Both the position numbers and the translations under genes were made by a program. From positions 1 through 17,177 of the forward strand of contig JAJXYM010000297.1 of assembly GCA_021780585.1 (NCBI GenBank): a stretch of DNA of 17,177 bases, written 5' to 3'. Position 1 is the first letter of the stretch; every line of letters begins with the position of its first letter. This DNA is from Deltaproteobacteria bacterium (GTDB taxonomy: Bacteria > Desulfobacterota > Binatia > Binatales > Binataceae). The notes beneath the pieces were generated by a model. It searched no databases. It saw nothing but the letters and a program-made list of their open reading frames with translations, and was not told the origin of the DNA. Of this stretch, positions 14,820 through 17,177 are shown piece after piece.

Positions 14820-15710
14820 ATGGGCGAAGACTACGTTCGGTACATCGACAGGACGCGTGAATATTATCTCGCCGAAGGCTACAAGACGCCGTACAAGTGG
14901 GCGCATTTCGAGGACATTCCGTTCGCCCGGCTCGAAAAGCCGCTCGCCCGATGCCGCGTCGGACTGGTGACGACCAGCGATATCGCCGTAAGAACCGAAG
15001 GCGGCGAGCGTGAGGGTCATGACGCCGGCGCCCTGGTCGGCAATGTCTATTCGATTCCCTTCGATACCCCGATCGATCGGCTCTACAGCCGCAACGAACA
15101 TTACGATAGCCACGCGACGACGCTTGACGACGTCAACGCCTACTGCCCGCTGACCCGTCTGCGCGAACTCGCCGACGCCGGCCGAATTGGCGGACTCGCG
15201 CCCCGTTTTCACGGCGTCTACACCTCGTACAGTCAGCGCGTGACGATGGAACGCGACGCGCCCGAGGTGCTCAAACGATGCCGGGAGGATGGCGTCGACG
15301 TCGTTCTGCTGACACCTGTCTGACCCGTCTGCCACCAGACCGTGAGTCTGGTCGCGCGACATCTCGAGGCCAATGGCGTCCCAACCGTGGTTTTTGGCGC
15401 GGCTCGGGACATCGTCGAATACGTTGGCGTGCCCCGTTACGTGTTCACCAATTTCCCGCTCGGCAGCACTTGCGGCAGGCCGTTCGACGCCGCTATGCAG
15501 CGTGAGATCGTTGACATCGGCCTGCGTATGCTCGAGACCGCGCAGGCGCCCGCGCCGACGGTGGTGACGCCTTATGTGTGGAGCGACGACGACAGTTGGA
15601 AGCGTCTCATTTTCAGCAAGGAGCAGCCGTTCCTCGAGGGCGAGGCCTACGAACACTGGATGAAGGCCAAGGAGAAATACCGGCAGCTAAAGACGCAAGG
15701 CAAGGTCTGA
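14820..15710 (+). CDS. GrdB-family selenoprotein (UxxC), read through an in-frame TGA
   Basis: Member of the glycine/sarcosine/betaine reductase selenoprotein B family (GrdB/PrdB type), 296 aa including one selenocysteine. One reading frame runs from 14820 to 15710, broken only by TGA at 15321-15323. Decoded as Sec, residue 168 gives LLTPV-U-PVCHQTVSLVARHLE, a UxxC motif at the place where cysteine homologues have CxxC. Before it are family features: AHFEDIPFARLEKPL, a DDVNAYCPLTRLREL segment and IGGLAPRFHGVY. After it come GVPTVVFGAARDIVEYVGVPR and PLGSTCGRPF. A SECIS-like hairpin starts 4 bases after the TGA. The Sec should act in thiol/selenol redox chemistry; in Clostridia relatives attack C-N bonds, but the substrate here is unknown. 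The real stop is also TGA. The start could instead be 14787. No selA, selB, selC or selD lies in the window. Confidence 0.85.
15321..15323 (+). other. Selenocysteine codon (in-frame TGA)
   Basis: TGA between GTC and CCC, in frame with uninterrupted homologous coding on both sides and three codons before the TGC of the UxxC pair. In this family the same site is a redox Cys or Sec. A simple nonsense mutation is less likely, because the downstream 128 codons remain intact and family-like. Confidence 0.83.
15327..15360 (+). promoter_or_regulatory. Bacterial SECIS-like stem-loop
   Basis: RNA hairpin inside the coding region just after the TGA. The upper stem ACCAGAC (15334-15340) pairs perfectly with GTCTGGT (15346-15352) around the loop CGTGA. 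Below a C/C mismatch the lower stem continues with 15330-15332 against 15354-15356 (one T-G pair), then 15327-15329 against 15358-15360 with C15357 bulged. The loop begins 17 bases after the TGA and has G as its second base. This fits the known bacterial pattern of a short loop with an early G, 16-37 bases from the codon. SelB would bind it to deliver Sec-tRNA. Confidence 0.72.
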
Positions 15711-15735
15711 ACGCCGTGCCGATCGGAAATGCGTG

Positions 15736-15969
15736 ATGTCTGACGTCATCGTATATTCGACCCCGCTGTGCCCGCCATGCGAGCGGCTCAAGCGCCACTT
15801 GCGCGCGAAGGGCGTTCCCTTCAGCGTCATCGATATCATGATGGACGAAGAGGCGGGGGCCTTTCTCGAAAGCCGGGGCATTCGCGGCGCGCCCGTGCTC
15901 TCGGTTGACGGAGAGCTATTGGTGGGGTTCGATCCGGAGCGTATCGATCAACTGCTGGCGAAACACTGA
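15736..15969 (+). CDS. Glutaredoxin-like thioredoxin-fold protein
   Basis: 77-aa thioredoxin-fold protein with the active-site motif CPPC at residues 12-15 after the first strand VIVYSTP, a helix, a second strand FSVIDIM, the cis-proline segment RGAPVLSVDG and a final helix DPERIDQLLAKH. The length is usual for small glutaredoxin/NrdH-type proteins, which reduce disulfides or mixed disulfides in the cytoplasm. The ATG at 15736 is preferred over the adjacent GTG at 15733. It starts 25 bases after the selenoprotein stop on the same strand. An attractive inference is that it reduces the selenenylsulfide of the UxxC protein. Confidence 0.88.
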   Translation: MSDVIVYSTPLCPPCERLKRHLRAKGVPFSVIDIMMDEEAGAFLESRGIRGAPVLSVDGELLVGFDPERIDQLLAKH

Positions 15970-15994
15970 CAGATGTTTGCCATGCGATTCGCGG

Positions 15995-16029
15995 CGCGGG
16001 CGCGCGGATCCGCTCGCGCCGCGCCCGCG
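15995..16029 (+). terminator. GC-rich hairpin after the glutaredoxin gene
   Basis: CGCGGGCGCG pairs with CGCGCCCGCG across a 15-base loop that itself holds the palindrome CGGATCCG. It starts 25 bases past the stop at 15969 and is followed by only ATTTG, so it is a weak match to an intrinsic terminator. Confidence 0.4.
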
Positions 16030-16099
16030 ATTTGCCCGCCTTCGGATTGAGCCGGCCAGCCTCGTATCCTGGCCTACCGCCGGATTGGACGCCTCGATA

Positions 16100-16121
16100 T
16101 TGACAGCGGGGCGGCTGTCAA
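16100..16121. promoter_or_regulatory. Inverted repeat containing a TTGACA box
   Basis: TTGACAGC and GCTGTCAA form a perfect 8-bp dyad with a 6-base spacer GGGGCG. The left arm contains a consensus -35 hexamer, but no good -10 box is found 16-18 bases on. It may be an operator for the SGNH hydrolase gene or a hairpin. Confidence 0.35.
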
Positions 16122-16149
16122 CGAAACTGCCGTGAATTCCGGTCGGCGC

Positions 16150-16173
16150 GGTCCGCGCTATCAGGCGCGGACC
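16150..16173 (+). repeat. Perfect 9-bp hairpin just upstream of the SGNH gene
   Basis: GGTCCGCGC and GCGCGGACC, loop TATCAG, ending 17 bases before the ATG at 16191. No T-run follows directly. It could terminate upstream transcription or, if transcribed, shape the leader of the next gene. Confidence 0.45.
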
Positions 16174-16178
16174 TCAGC

Positions 16179-16184
16179 TAAAAT
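16179..16184 (+). promoter_or_regulatory. Possible -10 box of a leaderless transcript
   Basis: TAAAAT lies 6 bases before the ATG at 16191, and no Shine-Dalgarno sequence is visible there. This spacing would put the transcription start on or next to the start codon. Confidence 0.3.
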
Positions 16185-16190
16185 CGTTTG

Positions 16191-17177
16191 ATGAAGAAGT
16201 TTTTGGGAGCCTTGGCGCTGATCGCGTTCGGTTTTGCGATCGCGCTGGGCGTCGCGGACGTGGCGGTGCGGCTCGCGAATCGCTGGTATCCGTATTTCTA
16301 TTGTTACGACCAGTATCGCGGATGGGGATTGGAGCCGGGCGCGCATGGGTCCTACCGGCGAGAGGGCGGGTCATGGGTGCGAATCAACCATGACGGCTTT
16401 CGCGGACCCGATTACGCGAAGGAAAAACCGCCCGGCGTGGTGCGCGTCGCGGTGATCGGCGATTCCTACGTTGAGGCGATCCAGGTGGCGGAGGACGCGA
16501 CCTTCACCGCGGTGATTGGGCGCCGGCTCAAGGATTGTCCGGCGCTGGCGGGCAAAAAAATCGAGGCGATGAACTTTGGCGTCGACGGCTACGGCACGGC
16601 GCAGGAACTGATTACGCTGCGGCGCAAGGTATGGGCCTATGCGCCGGACGTCGTCGTGCTCGCGATCTTTCTCGGCAATGACGTGCGCAACAATTCGCCC
16701 GTGCTCGAGGGCGATCTGTGCCGGCCGTTCTACGATTACGTCAACGGTTCGCTGGCGCTGACGGGACCTTTCGTCGATTCCCCTTCGTTCAAGCTCTGGT
16801 GCATGGCGCGCTTTGATTACCGCGATCTGCGGTTGCTTGATCTGTTTTCGAACGGATGGGAAATCCTGCGCCATGGCGCCGCGGCTCCCACCGCCGCGCA
16901 TCCGGTCGAGCGCGCGATCAATTACAGCATCTACTCGCCGCCGGCCGAGGACTCATGGCGCGAGGCGTGGCGTGTGACGGAAGGCCTGATCGAGGCGACG
17001 CATCGGGAGGTCGCCAACCATCATGCGATGTTCCTGGCGGTGACCGAGGACACCGGGATTCAGGTGTGGCCTGATCCGGCCGTGCGCAAGGCGTTCGAAC
17101 GCAGGCTCGGCGTGAGCGATCTTTTTTATCCCGACCGGCGCATCGCGGCGCTTGGCGCGGGCGACGGCTTCGCAGTG
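16191..17177 (+). CDS. SGNH/GDSL-type hydrolase, partial (runs off the window)
   Basis: The frame is open for 329 codons to the last base, so the C-terminus is missing. It begins with an uncleaved-looking membrane anchor or signal (MKKFLGALALIAFGFAIALG), then a segment with INHDGFRGPDY (65-75). The SGNH blocks follow: block I VIGDSYVEA with nucleophile Ser92, block II NFGVDGYGTAQE with Gly130, and block III FLGNDVRNN with Asn163. The block V Asp-His pair would lie beyond the window. Such proteins are esterases or carbohydrate O-acyltransferase/deacetylase-like enzymes, often anchored on the periplasmic side. The ATG is the only sensible start and may be leaderless. The substrate is unknown. 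Confidence 0.85.
   Translation, partial: MKKFLGALALIAFGFAIALGVADVAVRLANRWYPYFYCYDQYRGWGLEPGAHGSYRREGGSWVRINHDGFRGPDYAKEKPPGVVRVAVIGDSYVEAIQVAEDATFTAVIGRRLKDCPALAGKKIEAMNFGVDGYGTAQELITLRRKVWAYAPDVVVLAIFLGNDVRNNSPVLEGDLCRPFYDYVNGSLALTGPFVDSPSFKLWCMARFDYRDLRLLDLFSNGWEILRHGAAAPTAAHPVERAINYSIYSPPAEDSWREAWRVTEGLIEATHREVANHHAMFLAVTEDTGIQVWPDPAVRKAFERRLGVSDLFYPDRRIAALGAGDGFAV

Noticed and set aside
15321..15341. Reading the TGA as a nonsense mutation in a decaying gene
   Set aside because: The downstream half stays open and family-like to its own stop, the TGA is exactly at the redox position and a SECIS-like hairpin follows.

Overview
This is a GC-rich, gene-dense bacterial window with no rRNA, tRNA, CRISPR array or transposase that I can see. 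It looks like a Gram-negative aerobe: there is a copper/heme terminal oxidase, and an exported coiled-coil/beta-barrel protein that ends in phenylalanine. The content (diiron ferritin-like proteins, luciferase-like monooxygenases, an acyl-CoA dehydrogenase, an SCP2-like protein and a GrdB-type selenoprotein) fits uncultured deltaproteobacterial-type or Binatota/Rokubacteria-type lineages. That placement is a guess from gene content, not a diagnosis.

Layout: (1) 30-1244, plus strand, an acyl-CoA dehydrogenase. (2) 1274-10981, minus strand, a convergent run of eleven genes. Read in transcription order these are a luciferase-like flavin monooxygenase, an alpha/beta hydrolase, a second luciferase-like paralogue, a diiron protein, then cytochrome c oxidase subunits II, I, III, IV and a second III, a small exported CPVC membrane protein, and a 182-residue ferritin-like diiron protein. 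Several oxidase genes overlap or nearly touch. (3) 10982-11835, an 854-base divergent intergenic region with no credible gene, carrying a perfect operator-like inverted repeat. (4) 11836-14584, plus strand: a second large diiron protein (paralogue of the one at 6334-7323), an SCP2-like protein, and the exported coiled-coil/beta-barrel protein. (5) 14701-15969, plus strand: its own promoter candidate, then a GrdB-family gene read through an in-frame TGA, then a glutaredoxin-like CPPC protein. (6) From 16191, an SGNH/GDSL hydrolase cut by the window end.

The most notable item is the gene at 14820-15710. A single in-frame TGA at 15321-15323 sits exactly where this family carries the redox Cys or Sec, giving a U-P-V-C motif. 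It is followed by a stem-loop (15327-15360) that fits a bacterial SECIS element, so I call it a selenoprotein and not a pseudogene. The gene's true stop is also TGA.

Second, oxidase subunit I keeps its heme and CuB ligands, the HPEVY motif and the D-channel entrance, but the conserved K-channel lysine is replaced by Ile and the Mg-site aspartate by Gly. Taken together, the oxygen-dependent enzymes (two flavin monooxygenases and two or three diiron proteins), a hydrolase, a lipid-binding protein and an acyl-CoA dehydrogenase suggest oxidative breakdown of a hydrophobic compound. This pathway reading is inference only.
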